Assembly (NCBI GenBank): GCA_037783545.1
Contig: JBBELK010000451.1
Coordinates: 1-64,000 of the forward strand
From: Henricia sp. BOLD:AAB3569
Taxonomy: Eukaryota > Echinodermata > Asteroidea > Spinulosida > Echinasteridae
Length of the DNA: 64,000 bases
Direction of reading: 5' to 3'
The notes beneath the pieces are model-generated. The model was not told where the DNA came from, made no database searches, and saw only the letters and a list, made by a program, of their open reading frames with translations. Of this stretch, positions 42,855 to 53,439 are shown piece after piece. The translations under genes were made by a program, and so were the position numbers. The stretch's first letter is position 1. Each line of letters begins with the position of its first letter.

Positions 42855-43270
42855 TGAGTTGACAGGAAATACCTTACTCAAAGTGTTGATAGCAATGGTA
42901 ACAAACACCACATGAATTTATTTCTGTGCAAGATGGTATATACTTGCCACCAAAAATTGTATTGACAAGAAAAACTGGAGTAAAAGTGTTGATGGCAATG
43001 GTTACAAACACCCCATGATTTTCCCCTTTGTGAGTTGTATCTTTGTCGGATAAATTACCAACTGAATGTGCCTTTTTAACAAATAAAATTTGCAGACAAT
43101 TTTGTTTTACCATTCATTCAACTCAAAAACCAAGCATGGATTTCTGAAATATCACTCCATCTGCATATAAGCCTATGTAGCTAAAATACAAGGCAGTTTA
43201 TCACATTATTTTTTAGTAATATAATGCTGTTGTTTTAAAAGTTTTCCGATATTGTAATCTGCTTTCATTT
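42855..43270 (+). mobile_element. Family A element with internal duplication
   Basis: The core is present twice: GTTGATAGCAATGGTAACAA at 42,883 and GTTGATGGCAATGGTTACAA at 42,988, each preceded by a GACA(A)GAAA stretch. It then continues to the far half (CTGCATATAAGCCTATGTAG, GATATTGTAATCTGCTTTC). It ends about 30 bases inside the donor of the signal-peptide exon. Confidence 0.65.
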
Positions 43271-43299
43271 AAGATAAACGAGTGGATCTTAAATCTTAC

Positions 43300-43479
43300 C
43301 TGACTGTATCCGGGATTTTCTTCAGCGTCCATTGGCATCGGGGGACCCTCGTCTGTTTCCCGGGCAGTTGGACCATAACCATCACGCCAGGCCAAAACTA
43401 AACCCGTAGAATGAACACAAATTAATACTGCTACTAGTCCGCACGTGTTCAATACGAGACTTGCAGGTCCACGAACCAT
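43300..43479 (-). CDS. Signal-peptide exon, proposed first exon of the serine protease gene
   Basis: Sixty codons from an ATG with A at -3 and G at +4 to a strong donor CAG/GTAAGA at a codon boundary. The residue run TCGLVAVLICVHSTGLVLA is a clear signal-peptide core with likely cleavage after Ala30. The exported part begins WRDGYGPTARETDEGPP and ends ENPGYSQ. It is proline- and acid-rich with no recognised domain. It lies about 140 bases downstream of a TATA box on the same strand. The phase fits the 23.7 kb exon. The alternative is an unrelated secreted protein or peptide precursor whose other exons I cannot see. Confidence 0.65.
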
Positions 43480-43617
43480 AATGCCTAAAAGATGTGTAGT
43501 CTCAAACTTTAGCCAGGTATCGGTGTAAAATTGCCACAACAAATTTGGAAGACAAGAACTAAAACTAAGCGAGTTTTGCAGCGTAGAGTTAAAAGTGCTA
43601 CTCCCATACTCGGTTCG

Positions 43618-43625
43618 CTTATATA
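43618..43625 (-). promoter_or_regulatory. TATA box of the signal-peptide exon
   Basis: TATATAAG on the minus strand, 139 bases above the ATG. A start of transcription near 43,590 would give a 5' UTR of about 110 bases. A CACGTG E-box lies 28 bases further upstream at 43,653-43,658. Confidence 0.6.
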
Positions 43626-43659
43626 GGTCCACGCCGACGCATTGTCATCCGACACGTGC

Positions 43660-44082
43660 GTACGAAGTGTTTGCCGAACGGTTTTGCCGAATTTTCGCCA
43701 TCGGGAAAAAAAAGTATGCGCGATTTCAGCACAGTGGGCGTGTAACCTTCGGACAATGGTAGGTGATTTTTTGTTGCCTAGCAACGGTATCCGTGACAGA
43801 GATGCTGCTTATGGAAGCCTTGGAAATTTGTAGGAGGACTCGTTTCGTGCGAAGTAGCGGTGATGTTGAATGCTATTGGCATATGCGACAGCAGGCTATC
43901 GTGAATGATACGTGCCTATACTGCCGTGTAATACAGTCACGGCGATTTTATGCTTGAGTAACAGTCCACTATCCATTAAGGACGCAATCTGATTGGCCGA
44001 GATTGGCGAACAGTGCACGCATCGCACGTGGGCAGCGAATATTTATCCGCTCGTAACTGTTGGAAACGCAGTTCAAGAGAGC
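43660..44082. other. Intergenic, no gene recognised
   Basis: Upstream flank of the protease promoter; contains GTTGCCTAGCAACGG, a short palindrome-like site of the X-box (RFX) type at about 43,775. Confidence 0.4.
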
Positions 44083-44345
44083 GTTACCAGATCACATTTT
44101 TAAGCCCCCATTTTTCCAATATGTTGATACTATTTCATGTGTCATATTTTTCTCATTACTATTATGAAATGTTGCGTTCTCAATCCGTATATTTCCGGGG
44201 ATATAGTCAAAAAATATCCAATGTTTTGTAAGTAAATTTATATGGTTTTTGCTTCCACATCCAGATTGGAAATTTCATGTTTTCTTCCCATAGATAGTGT
44301 TCTTCCCATAGATATGTGTTTTGGGGAAGTATTTTACATGATTGT
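44083..44345. mobile_element. Family B element, diverged
   Basis: GCGTTACCAGATCACATTTT, TCATATTTTTCTCATTACTA and GTATTTTACATGATTGTTA are in family order. Both termini are eroded. A duplicated CTTCCCATAGATA lies inside. Confidence 0.6.
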
Positions 44346-45014
44346 TATCCCCCCCCCCCACCACGCCCCTCCCCTCCAACAAATGTTACGTTTTCAACGT
44401 GATTAAACTTGTGTAGGATGAGCCGATGAACAGAAGCTCAGGGAGACACTTCAAGGTGGCGCATTCTGCCTCAGCGGTTCTTACACATTACTAACCGATA
44501 AAACATGTTACGTCTCTTGACCTCCTCGATCCTACGGTATAATTTGCGTTCCTTTTTGTTTAATCTGATTTTTTTTCATGATTTTCTGTTTTATCTGAAA
44601 TGTGGTTTCTCCCTTCGTTCATTCATTGACATGCATTCAAAGCACGTACAAGACACAAGGATTAATTTTCCCCCGGTTTCCCCCCAAAATTGATGAAAAT
44701 TTGACATTCTGATATTTTCCGGACAACAGTAATCCCGACCCGCCATCTTCACTCGACACCCGGCCCTTAGGACATTCCCCGGGCTTTAGGAGATTCCCCG
44801 GGCCTACCCCGGGAGAATTGAAGTGCTTTATTACGCTCCTTGGTGAAAATGTACTTTATGCATACGGTGCGAGAGATCGATTTTGTGGTATGCTCGTATT
44901 TCTTTTTTTTAATGGAAAAAAAAGGAAACAAAATCTTAGTTGTCATTTTTACGATAACGGCAGGTGTTGCGATTGTTTAATAAATTAAAGGTAATTTTCC
45001 CTACAATCGTCAAA
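44346..45014. other. Intergenic with C-rich and CCCCGGG repeats
   Basis: 44,349-44,380 is a C-run. 44,776-44,818 has CCCCGGG three times (ATTCCCCGGGCTTTAGGAG and following). No gene recognised. Confidence 0.45.
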
Positions 45015-45330
45015 ATTATTATTATTTCTGGTACTGAAACCAAGGATTCCTCAAAAGCGCCCATTGCACTGTCGCTCGGAAGCGTGATAGCCAGAGACAC
45101 CGGGGAATCCCGTTGCTTTTCACGAAAGAATCTTTAAAGTTCGTTACCCATACCTAACACACTGGACCAACGGCTTTACATCCCTTCCGAAGAATGGAGC
45201 AAGTGTGATTAAGTGTCTTGCTCAAGGGCACAGGTACCCGAGCCGGGGAAAGCTTCGAACCCGCAACCCCAAGTTTTCACCCGTGATTGTGAGTCAATGA
45301 CCCAAACCACTCGGCCACGGTACTTCACGA
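45015..45330 (-). mobile_element. SINE-1, full-length copy
   Basis: On the minus strand it starts near GAAGTACCGTGGCCGAGTGG (A box of a Leu/Ser-type tRNA) with B box GGGTTCGAAGC. ATTCTTCGGAAGGGATGTAA, CGGGATTCCCCGGTGTCTCT and CGACAGTGCAATGGGC follow, and it ends ACCAGAAATAATAATAATTT. The most complete of the four copies. Confidence 0.85.
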
Positions 45331-47048
45331 TATAGGAAAGTGGCTTTGCACAATTTCTTGAACACCTTTTCATTGTTTTCTTGGGACATAGATGAGGTAC
45401 TGAGCTGACTTATACACAGGTTGGTTTTTATCATACACATCCTCAATAACACACGGAGATAACTGCATTTGTAACAGATTTCCAATCCTGTAAAATTTCT
45501 TTCAGATGAATTTTGTATAAAGCGATTGATAAATTGGATTGATTGTCAAACTTCACGTGAATTCATTTGAAACAAATTGAACATATTTTTACACGACACT
45601 GCTTCGATATTTTATCCAAAAAATCTAGTGAACTGCAATTCGAAACCATTTCCCCCCAAGTGCCACTTCTCCCTAAACCCTCGCAGAGGCGACAGATTCG
45701 TCAAATCGTCTGCAGGATTAAGATCTATTGTCGAGTTTTCGCGCTTTCTGACTTTATCAGGTTCAGACATAGTGACGACACATGCAGTACAAGAGAACAA
45801 TCTCCATGCGATTCCATTCCAGATTTGTCTTGCATGCTCGATATTGATTGAGGAAAGATGCATTTGCATTTATACGATGGGTAAACATAATGTTTTAAAA
45901 GCCAATAGATATGGGAAACGCACGCGAGGTTATTCGCAAAAAAGCGAAACTGAAACTAGAGCAAGAGTGTCGAGAAGTCAAATAGGGCGTTTCAATTGAC
46001 CTATATACAATAATATAGGGTGTGCACGAGTATGCAAGAATTGAAACAATGCGTCGGCCATCTTTGTTTACTCCATGTATAATATAATGGGTGAGGCCAC
46101 AATTCTGTGTGTTACGTGTTAGTGTTATTAACAAATCCCCGACAGATCTGTTAACTTAACTCTGTGTATCCTGAGAATTATTTGAGATAAAACTATAGTC
46201 CGTGTAGGTACATGTAATTGTAAAAATCCAAGATCAAATTAGATCCACTAAGTCAACATTTAATCAACTTTTATTTAATATCGTTTTGGTTGTTTATAAT
46301 AAATTACGTAATTAATTTGTGAAGCAAATAATACTTGGCATATTTTTGTGAATCTTACTGGGTCAAAGACATGCAGTCAATCCTTAATTGTAAAAATTAC
46401 ACCACCACTCACCTAACCGTGACATTAACGACACACAATCCACAGATTTTGGGGCGGAATATGCCTTTAAATGTTTTGTTTGTGGAGCATCAGAATAATG
46501 TCACGCAACAAGACTCAATGACAGATTACAACTAATCTCACGTCATGACAGCGAGGAAATATGATTAAGTCTGGACGCTAAATTCACCCCGGGGTGAAAC
46601 TGAATTTTGTTCGAAAATACCGGCATAAAAGCAGTCCAATACATCCCCCAGCAGTTCGCCCTCATCCCAAATTAATTCATTTTCTTCGTGGAAGATTGGT
46701 CCGGAATCAGAAACGTGCATCCGCAATTTTGGGGAATCTAATTCCCTCGTGAATTATGTTGTTAATCTGTTTTTATCTCGGAGATGAGACGAATTTCATC
46801 GCGTTGAAATATCGTCCGTAGGTTCAGAAGTACATGGTGCCGGAGCAGAATTTAGTGACCATTGGCTCGAGAGAGTCTGGGTACCACACGTGACAGATAT
46901 GGCCGTATTTCAATAATTTGTGGGTTTGCATTCTCAAACTGTGAAGATAAAAAAAGTAAATTTGCATTTGTGTCGTTATAGGGCATGATTTATTTTGGCC
47001 TTTTCTGATACGTCGAAGATACATGTTATGTGTAAATCTTTGAACATT
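45331..47048. other. Intergenic, with one weak coding candidate
   Basis: No supported gene. A minus-strand open frame of 62 codons (46,753-46,565) contains HEENELIWDEGELLGDVLDC, which reads like real protein. It has no convincing acceptor, so it is not called an exon. 45,370-45,480 includes a GGTTGGTTTTTATCAT block shared with family F. Confidence 0.4.
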
Positions 47049-47463
47049 TCTGATTTTCGAGATTACCAATGATGTGTTCTAACTTTAACACACGTTTGAC
47101 AGTGCGATGTTACATCTTCGTTTTTGTAACAACCATATACGACCTTCCACTGACGCAAAAGTACTCTCTATATAAACCATTATTTTTGCATGATGGCGAC
47201 TCAAATTATGGAACGCGACAGGGATGACCCAACTCCCTAATTGCGCCGTCAAATCATTTCTGAATTTTGAGTTTACCAATGATGTGTTCTAACTTTAACA
47301 CACGTTTGACAGTGCGATGTTACATCTTCGCTTTTGTAACAACCATATACGACCTTTTACTGGCGCAAACGTACTATATGTAAACCATTATTTCTACATG
47401 ACGAACGAGCCAAATTATGAAACGCGACAGGCGTGACCGAACTCCCTAATTGCGCCGTCAAAT
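47049..47463 (+). repeat. Tandem duplication, period 210 bp
   Basis: TACCAATGATGTGTTCTAAC occurs at 47,064 and 47,274. The following GCGATGTTACATCTTCG, AACAACCATATACGACCTT, CATTATTT and CTCCCTAATTGCGCCGTCAA also recur at the same offset. The first words match the family F end (ACCAATCATGTGTTCTACCT), so the duplicated unit may start in a family F remnant. Confidence 0.85.
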
Positions 47464-48321
47464 CTCGTTAGCGTCCCCGGTCGTTAGTCACCAAAATGCA
47501 GGGGCGCGTGGAAAAACCGGCGATCATGACCCAAACATTCCGCTAGTATACATCAAAAATGACATCTATGATCTCATTTGTTCCCTAATTGGCCTCTCGT
47601 GATAGAAATGGGGTTCTGGCAAATGAATTTCCGTGGTTCTTGTACTATACAAGCGATACGAAAATTTGATTGTTTTTTTTCCCTGGCTTCAAAATAAACG
47701 GTAACTTTTTGGACACCGTGCAGCGAGCTCTTAGGCCTAATGGAATTCTTTTTGTAATTACCTATTTCGGAAGGAAGTTGCCGTTATGTCCAGTAAAACC
47801 TCTCGATATTGTAATGAGCCTTATTAATTACCTGTTTTCCTTCGTAACTTTAATGAAAATCAGGTAATTAGGACTTTAAAAACGTGCACAAAAAAATCCA
47901 AGCGACATATTGCGCTGTGTATTATACATATACTCACAATATAAAGTTATAGGGTTATTGTAAGTTGTACGCAGATAATTTATTTGCATTCTGCTTGAAT
48001 GATTTTTGTATATGATTATAGACAATTGTATCTACATGACAGACACACCTTGTCACAGGATAGGTAAAAACAGTCACGCATTTGAAGAAACAAAAATCAA
48101 ATATTGAACCACACCAATATCCCTAACTTATTAGTGTATTTTTCGAATTTAAGTGCCAAGGTAAACGTACCTCGATATATATTAATAAGTCTTTGAGACT
48201 TGCATATTTACCTCAATAACAAGGTAAATATGTAAAGTCCCAATAATATAAGGAATAAGAATGATAAAGGACAGAGGATTGGAACCTAAATAATTTCATT
48301 ACAAGCAAAATATTGTATTAA
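47464..48321. other. Intergenic with a dispersed repeat
   Basis: 47,890-48,130 is the inverted counterpart of 3,190-3,400 (TTCTGCTTGAATGATTTTTG, CACACCTTGTCACAGGATAG). A nearby palindrome TTTACCTCAATAACAAGGTAAA is at 48,208. No gene recognised. Confidence 0.5.
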
Positions 48322-48652
48322 AGCTTAATACATAATTTGCAGTTACCCAACATTTTACTTCACGAGTTGACAGGACAAATCCGACTAAACGTGTTGCTGG
48401 CAATGGTAACAAACGCCACATTATTTTTCCCGTATAAAATCATGGTAGGCCTATGTGGGAGAAATTGCCAACTGAAAGTGCCTATTTATGATTACCGTTA
48501 TTTTATTCAGGTTTTCTGAATGGAGTATTACTGCATCTATGCGGCTGAAATTTCCACAGGGCGCAGTTTATCAACATTATTCTTTAGTTATGTAATGCTG
48601 TTGTTCCTGTTTTTAAAAGTTTTTCAATCATGTAATGTGTCTTTAAAATGCC
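48322..48652 (+). mobile_element. Family A element, near complete
   Basis: From AATACATAATTTGCAGTTAC to TCATGTAATGTGTCTTTAAA, with core CTGGCAATGGTAACAAACGC and second half GCGGCTGAAATTTCCACAGG. Confidence 0.78.
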
Positions 48653-49299
48653 CTTATTGTCAAAGCTCGATTGTATAATTACTAAAATTAAGCACCTGTT
48701 TTGTCATATTAAAAGTGCATTTCCCCTCACAATTTTGACTGGATTTTTAAAAACAAATTTAACGTGGGACCTATAAAGCAATAATAGACCGCAAGAATGT
48801 TTTGATACAAACATCGATTTTGGTCAACAAAATGAACGGCCATTGACCAATGAAGGTCTTTAAAGGTCATTCCATCCCCCGCCTAATAACACATTCATTG
48901 ATTCTTTGAACGCCTTATGCACTGCCTCACAAAATACCCCGCGTATAATAAACGTTTTGTATTCAGAGATTTTTAACGATTTCGATTAATACACAAGGTT
49001 GGAAAAATAATAGGGCACTCGATAAATACCCACAAGTGACTTTAGTTGCAGAGCCGTTATTAAAAACGGCATTAAAATAATGCCGCGTGTCCTGAATGTC
49101 ATGGTAACACAGAGTATATTTTTGGTATTTTATTGATCGAATTTCCACTTCAGTTTTTCACTTGTTTTGTATTATTTTTAGATCAACAACTGTCGTTATT
49201 TTTGTTGTTATTTTTATGGCATCTTCGGCGACTAAAGCCGTGTCCGCACTGGACCTCTTTTTTGGAAGGTTTTACCGAGAGGATGGTATTCTTGGGTTT
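48653..49299. other. Intergenic, no gene recognised
   Basis: A+T-rich; nothing identified. Confidence 0.45.
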
Positions 49300-49640
49300 C
49301 ACTTTCTTGACAACCGGTTGTTATCCGCCATTACTGTGTCCATACTATGGCACGCCAAAGCGAAAATAATTAAACACTGATAATTCAATGTTGACGCAAA
49401 AGTTGGCATGACTCTTAAATGTTGGACTGTTTGAAACTGGCATACCGTTTTTAAAAATGTTGAGACTTGTTTTTCAGGGTTGATGGCAAAATGATCAGTG
49501 TTGAATTATTTCCGCTTTGGCGTGCCATATGATAGTTGTTGACGTCACGTCAACAACTATCATATCCGCCATTACTGTGTCCATACTATATGGCACGCCA
49601 AAGCGGAAATAATTCAACACTGATAATTTGACATACAATT
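49300..49640. mobile_element. Two TATCCGCC-type elements joined head to head
   Basis: The left copy starts at GGTTGTTATCCGCC and ends at CGCTTTGGCGTGCCATATGA. The right partial copy starts TATCATATCCGCCATTACTG. The junction 49,527-49,565 is a perfect palindrome with 19-base arms (ATATGATAGTTGTTGACGT) around a single C. The sequence GACGTCAACAACTATCATAT also precedes the 10.5 kb copy, so it is probably part of the element end. Confidence 0.75.
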
Positions 49641-50049
49641 TGACATACAATTTTGACTTTATTTAACAATAAAGCTGGTAAAGCGCACTATTTACACAAG
49701 TTACAATCGTTGGTTCGACCAATGGTAGGCCCTGTCGCTACTGTCATTCGTTAAATCAGTTAAGTATAGAAGAAACATGTTTCTGGTTCTAAGCGCGAAA
49801 ATATGTTCGAAGTGAATGTCGCCACTAAAGTTAGATTGGTTCCCGATCCCTATAGATTGGTTCGCTTATTGCGAAAATATAGGTTTCTCCTGTGTGGAAT
49901 ATGTGGACGGGAACCAGTCTACACTAAAGTCAGACTACATGTATCAAAGAGGGCGCTATTCAATTTCTTGGGATGCACCACAGATATATAAACGCATAGA
50001 TCAACAGTCGTGCATTGAAAACCGTGATTTGGAAAAGTATGGGCAAATG
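49641..50049. other. Intergenic, no gene recognised
   Basis: 49,830-49,930 contains an inverted pair (ATTGGTTCCCGATCC, GACGGGAACCAGTCTACA) suggesting another short element. No gene. Confidence 0.4.
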
Positions 50050-50302
50050 ACGACTGTAGGTGCAGTTTAGAAAGTGGACATTATTTGCTACGTTGTGCAC
50101 GCCAATGCCTAGCAAACCAAAGTCTGGTTGCTTTATGCCATTCTCTCCTACGGTAAGCACGGTATTGATTCTGTATTTCACACCTGCCGCGTGCACCACA
50201 TAGCAACAAAAATTCAGTCTGGTCATTTCGATACTAAGTGTGCATGTGATAGGAAGTACGTCAGTGCACCAGACGCTATTCACGTGAAACAGGCAAAAGG
50301 TT
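50050..50302 (+). mobile_element. Family C repeat, copy at 50.05 kb
   Basis: GTGCAGTTTAGAAAGTGGAC, GCCATTCTCTCCTACGGTAA, CCTGCCGCGTGCACCACATA and CACCAGACGCTATTCACGTG in order. Confidence 0.75.
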
Positions 50303-50602
50303 AATTGGCCCTATGTGAACCAATATATAACGATGGCACCGCACACCCGATTGTTTGTCAACACGCTGCGGGCGGAAAGCCATCAAAAACCCATTCTTGC
50401 CGGTAATTGGTTTTTCTCCAAGAAGGAAAACCGTCGGCAAGATAGCGAGAGGGCGAAAATTGAAGGCATCTATCAAGCTGTCAATTCGACTTTGGTATTT
50501 TCCTTAGCTTTTTTTCCTCCGAAGTTGTTTGAAGACAGAGGACGTGGGAGAAGACGGCGCGCCGCCTTAGCCCGTGAAAACCCTTCCCTTTTAGCCTCAA
50601 TA
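50303..50602. other. Intergenic, no gene recognised
   Basis: The 100-codon plus-strand frame 50,315-50,617 reads into the family A copy and has no domain. Confidence 0.4.
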
Positions 50603-50835
50603 CGACATTTGCAGTGACCCACAATTTTACTTCACGATCGAGTTGACAAGAAAAATCCGTTAAAACATGTTGGTAGCAATGGTAACAAACACCGCATGCT
50701 TTTTTCCCTTGTATAACTGTACCTTTGTGGGATAAATTGCTAACTGAGGGTACTTTTAAAAGAAATTGTTTGCATAAATTGTTTACCATTCATTCAACAC
50801 AAAAGCCATGCGTGGATTTTTCAGGTTTTCTAAAC
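50603..50835 (+). mobile_element. Family A element, truncated
   Basis: From ACGACATTTGCAGTGACCCA through TTGGTAGCAATGGTAACAAA to GCGTGGATTTTTCAGGTTTT, where a different element begins. Confidence 0.7.
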
Positions 50836-50839
50836 CTCG

Positions 50840-51124
50840 TCTACACTGGCAAACATTTCACATAAAACATGACCAAACGTCAAGTTTGGTCATGTTTTTC
50901 AGAAAAGTTTGCAGGTGTGGACGGCCATAAAACATTAGCAAACAACAGCAAACTTCACCAAACTGTTTTTGCTCGTGTTTGGACATACTGCTATTGGCAA
51001 ACATTTGTTAGCTCATGTTTTATGTCTGAACCAATCGGGAACCAGTTTCAGGTCATGTGATTAGAGTCAACCAATCGTGATCACATGATTGTTCCAGAAG
51101 TTTGCTTCTGTTTGCCAATGTAGA
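50840..51124. mobile_element. MITE-L, 285-bp inverted-repeat element
   Basis: Ends TCTACACTGGCAAAC and GTTTGCCAATGTAGA. CATGACCAAACGTCAAGTTT then GGTCATG is an internal palindrome, and GCAAACA words recur throughout. It cuts the family A copy on its left and abuts a MITE-D fragment on its right. Confidence 0.7.
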
Positions 51125-51139
51125 GACACAGAAAAACAT

Positions 51140-51215
51140 CGTGCAACCATGCATGTCCTCAAGGAACAAAGAAACTGCCCCACGAAATGGCGGCTATTCG
51201 ATACGGTCTATACGT
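51140..51215 (+). mobile_element. MITE-D copy 4, right half only
   Basis: GTGCAACCATGCATGTCCTC to GGCGGCTATTCGATACGGTC then TATA. The left arm is absent, probably lost when MITE-L arrived. Confidence 0.75.
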
Positions 51216-52509
51216 AGCACATCAACAGTCGTGACAATTAAATACATGTGTACATGTACATGTATAATGATAATCACACTGTATGTCGTTCATGTGCACA
51301 CACGCACGTAGGTCCAATACACACAAGTGATTTTTGCATGACGCAATCGAGTATAGGCCTACTTGGGGATTTTCCCTGTTTTCCCCCGAATTGTACTTAA
51401 TCCGGTTCGTCGCCCTTTTGGCCCTTTCGCACTCTCGTTTACGGTGCATTTTGACTGGTTTTGGTTCTTTTGTTGTTGTTTTCAGTTGTCATATTCAGTG
51501 CTTTTAAATTAAATGTTTTCCTACTTTCAACGTAGTTTTCTTCCAGTGTTGTTAAAAAAATGCAGGCGCGGTGCGGAGGTGCTCTGACTCAAAAAGAAAA
51601 ATAATGTAATGTATTTTCTGTGTGTCTGCCTGTCCGCAACAAACTCCCCCAAATTAAAAAAAAAAAAATGGGGGGTGGGGGGCGGGGATGGGGGAGGAGG
51701 GGAAAAGAGAAAAAGAGAAGAGGGTACCCCACCCCCTCCCTCCTTTAGCGACTTTGTCGGCACTCGCACTGGCAAAACCCCTCCCTGGAAAATTCCTGGA
51801 TCCGCCCTTGTAATGCTCGTATATACATGATAGAAGCGAGTCTATCTGTTCATGTTATAGGCCTATGTAAGACCGAGATGGTATTATTTTAGAAAATGAT
51901 ATAGTACTAAAGTACTGTGTGTTGCCATGGTTATTGGGTCTGTTTTCCTGCGCTTTACCAATGGGCGTTTCAGATTACCAGCGAACAAGTCATTTCTTGC
52001 GTACAAAGTAAAAAACTTAGCCACTTGCGAATTGAATACCGATTTTGGCTAAGTATTTTACTTTAGCCAAAAACTAAGTAAAATTCTTAAATATTTGGCT
52101 TAAGTACTGAATTGAATACCGCCCCTGGATTTTAATGTAATGCGCATTAATGAAATTTGCGCAATATAGGCCTAAACTTGATTACACATGTATGTATTAT
52201 CAACATCAAAGCATTGTACTCGCATGTTTGTGGTTTCGTGATTACAACATTTGGGTTTTTTCCCGATTAGTTCACGTACAAACTTAAGGCGTTAATCAAC
52301 AGTGCGTGGGAAGTCGCCACGACGCGTCATGCATGACGCCTTGAATATGAGATTCATTCGTTGTATGTGGAATATGTGGAGCGGAAACCAGTCTACTCGC
52401 GATTGGGTACGAGCATCTCGGAGCTCCGCACGAGTTCGTTTCAATGTCAGTTAAAAAATGGGTAATTAAGTATTTTTCTAGTCGAAATACTGATCCTGTG
52501 CATTTGGAT
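51216..52509. other. Intergenic with a G-quadruplex-prone purine tract
   Basis: 51,670-51,702 is a run of G-blocks of four to six separated by one or two bases. A purine-only stretch (GAAAAGAGAAAAAGAGAAGA) and then a C-rich stretch follow. 51,240-51,260 is a TACATGTA pair. No gene recognised. Confidence 0.55.
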
Positions 52510-52797
52510 ATTTTGCATGGATCCTAGAGGTTCCAATGTGAATAGAACTATGCTACTGCTATTAGCACTATGAAATATAGTCGGAAAAGCCAACTTTAGT
52601 CGAGTCATGTCAGTCCGATTTCGATTTCGAGAAACAGTGAGATATCGATTCGTGTCACTACCTGCGATCAAGACGTTAACTTACTCTAAAAATTTCACCT
52701 TAATATTTTGTATTTTTTGTTTTCTTGTCGTAAATATTATTTTTGGGAGGTATTTTAGATCTAGATCAAATTTCCAGAAAATCTGGACACGCTCCTT
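52510..52797 (+). mobile_element. Family B-related element, right half
   Basis: Counterpart of 12,250-12,526, ending TTTCCAGAAAATCTGGACAC then GCTCCT and TTAA (52,798-52,801). Confidence 0.65.
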
Positions 52798-52815
52798 TAA
52801 AGGCTAATCGCCATC

Positions 52816-53047
52816 CCATTCAATTTCATGGCGCTGCTTAGCACAACATTTTGCTTAGCACAGAATTTCTTTGCTTTATTTTGCAAAACTGGGTTGCCAG
52901 CCAAAATCGTAAGTGACGTGTATTTACTGATATTTTGCTCCTGTTCCTAAAAATACAATTTGACATACAATTTTGGCTGGTAACTCATTTTACAGAGGAA
53001 ATTCTGTGCTAAACAAATTTTTGTGCTAAACAGCGCCATGAGATTGG
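52816..53047. mobile_element. MITE-J, inverted-repeat element
   Basis: TTCATGGCGCTGCTTAGCAC with GCTTAGCACAGAATTTC on the left; GAAATTCTGTGCTAAACAAA and GTGCTAAACAGCGCCATGAG on the right. An inner pair GGTTGCCAGCCAAAAT / ATTTTGGCTGGTAAC also matches. Confidence 0.75.
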
Positions 53048-53052
53048 CCCCT

Positions 53053-53414
53053 GGTCCCTAGCCTATTAATGCTTGAAGCGCATAACCAGACCGGGTACCA
53101 AGCATTTTCGGGGAAAATCCCATGGCCCAATGCGTGTAGCTTGCGCCATGCGATCGCGGTTAGGTTTTTCCCATTGTCTAAAAATAAACTACGGTTGCAA
53201 CATCAAAGGCCTTGTTTTCCTTCCTCCATAGTACAACTGGTCATTTTGAATCTGAAAATGCTGAAGATCTTGGAACTGGTGACGTTTTCTGCGTTTTTAG
53301 ACGATGACCAAGGCGAAATAGGCTACATGAACTTGAACACATAACATCATGTTGAAAGTTGAACATGTTGAACGGGTGCCTGTTTTCTTCGGTGCAACTA
53401 AACGTGTACGTACG
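53053..53414. other. Intergenic, no gene recognised
   Basis: Flank of the foldback element. A 91-codon frame (53,069-53,344) has no domain. Confidence 0.4.
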
Positions 53415-53439
53415 TATACAGGGTTTACAGTCAAGTCGA

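Noticed and set aside
43300..43479. Neuropeptide Y/F-type precursor
   Set aside because: A secreted exon with prolines before an intron looks similar at first, but the proline spacing of the family and any amidated RY/RF-Gly end are absent.
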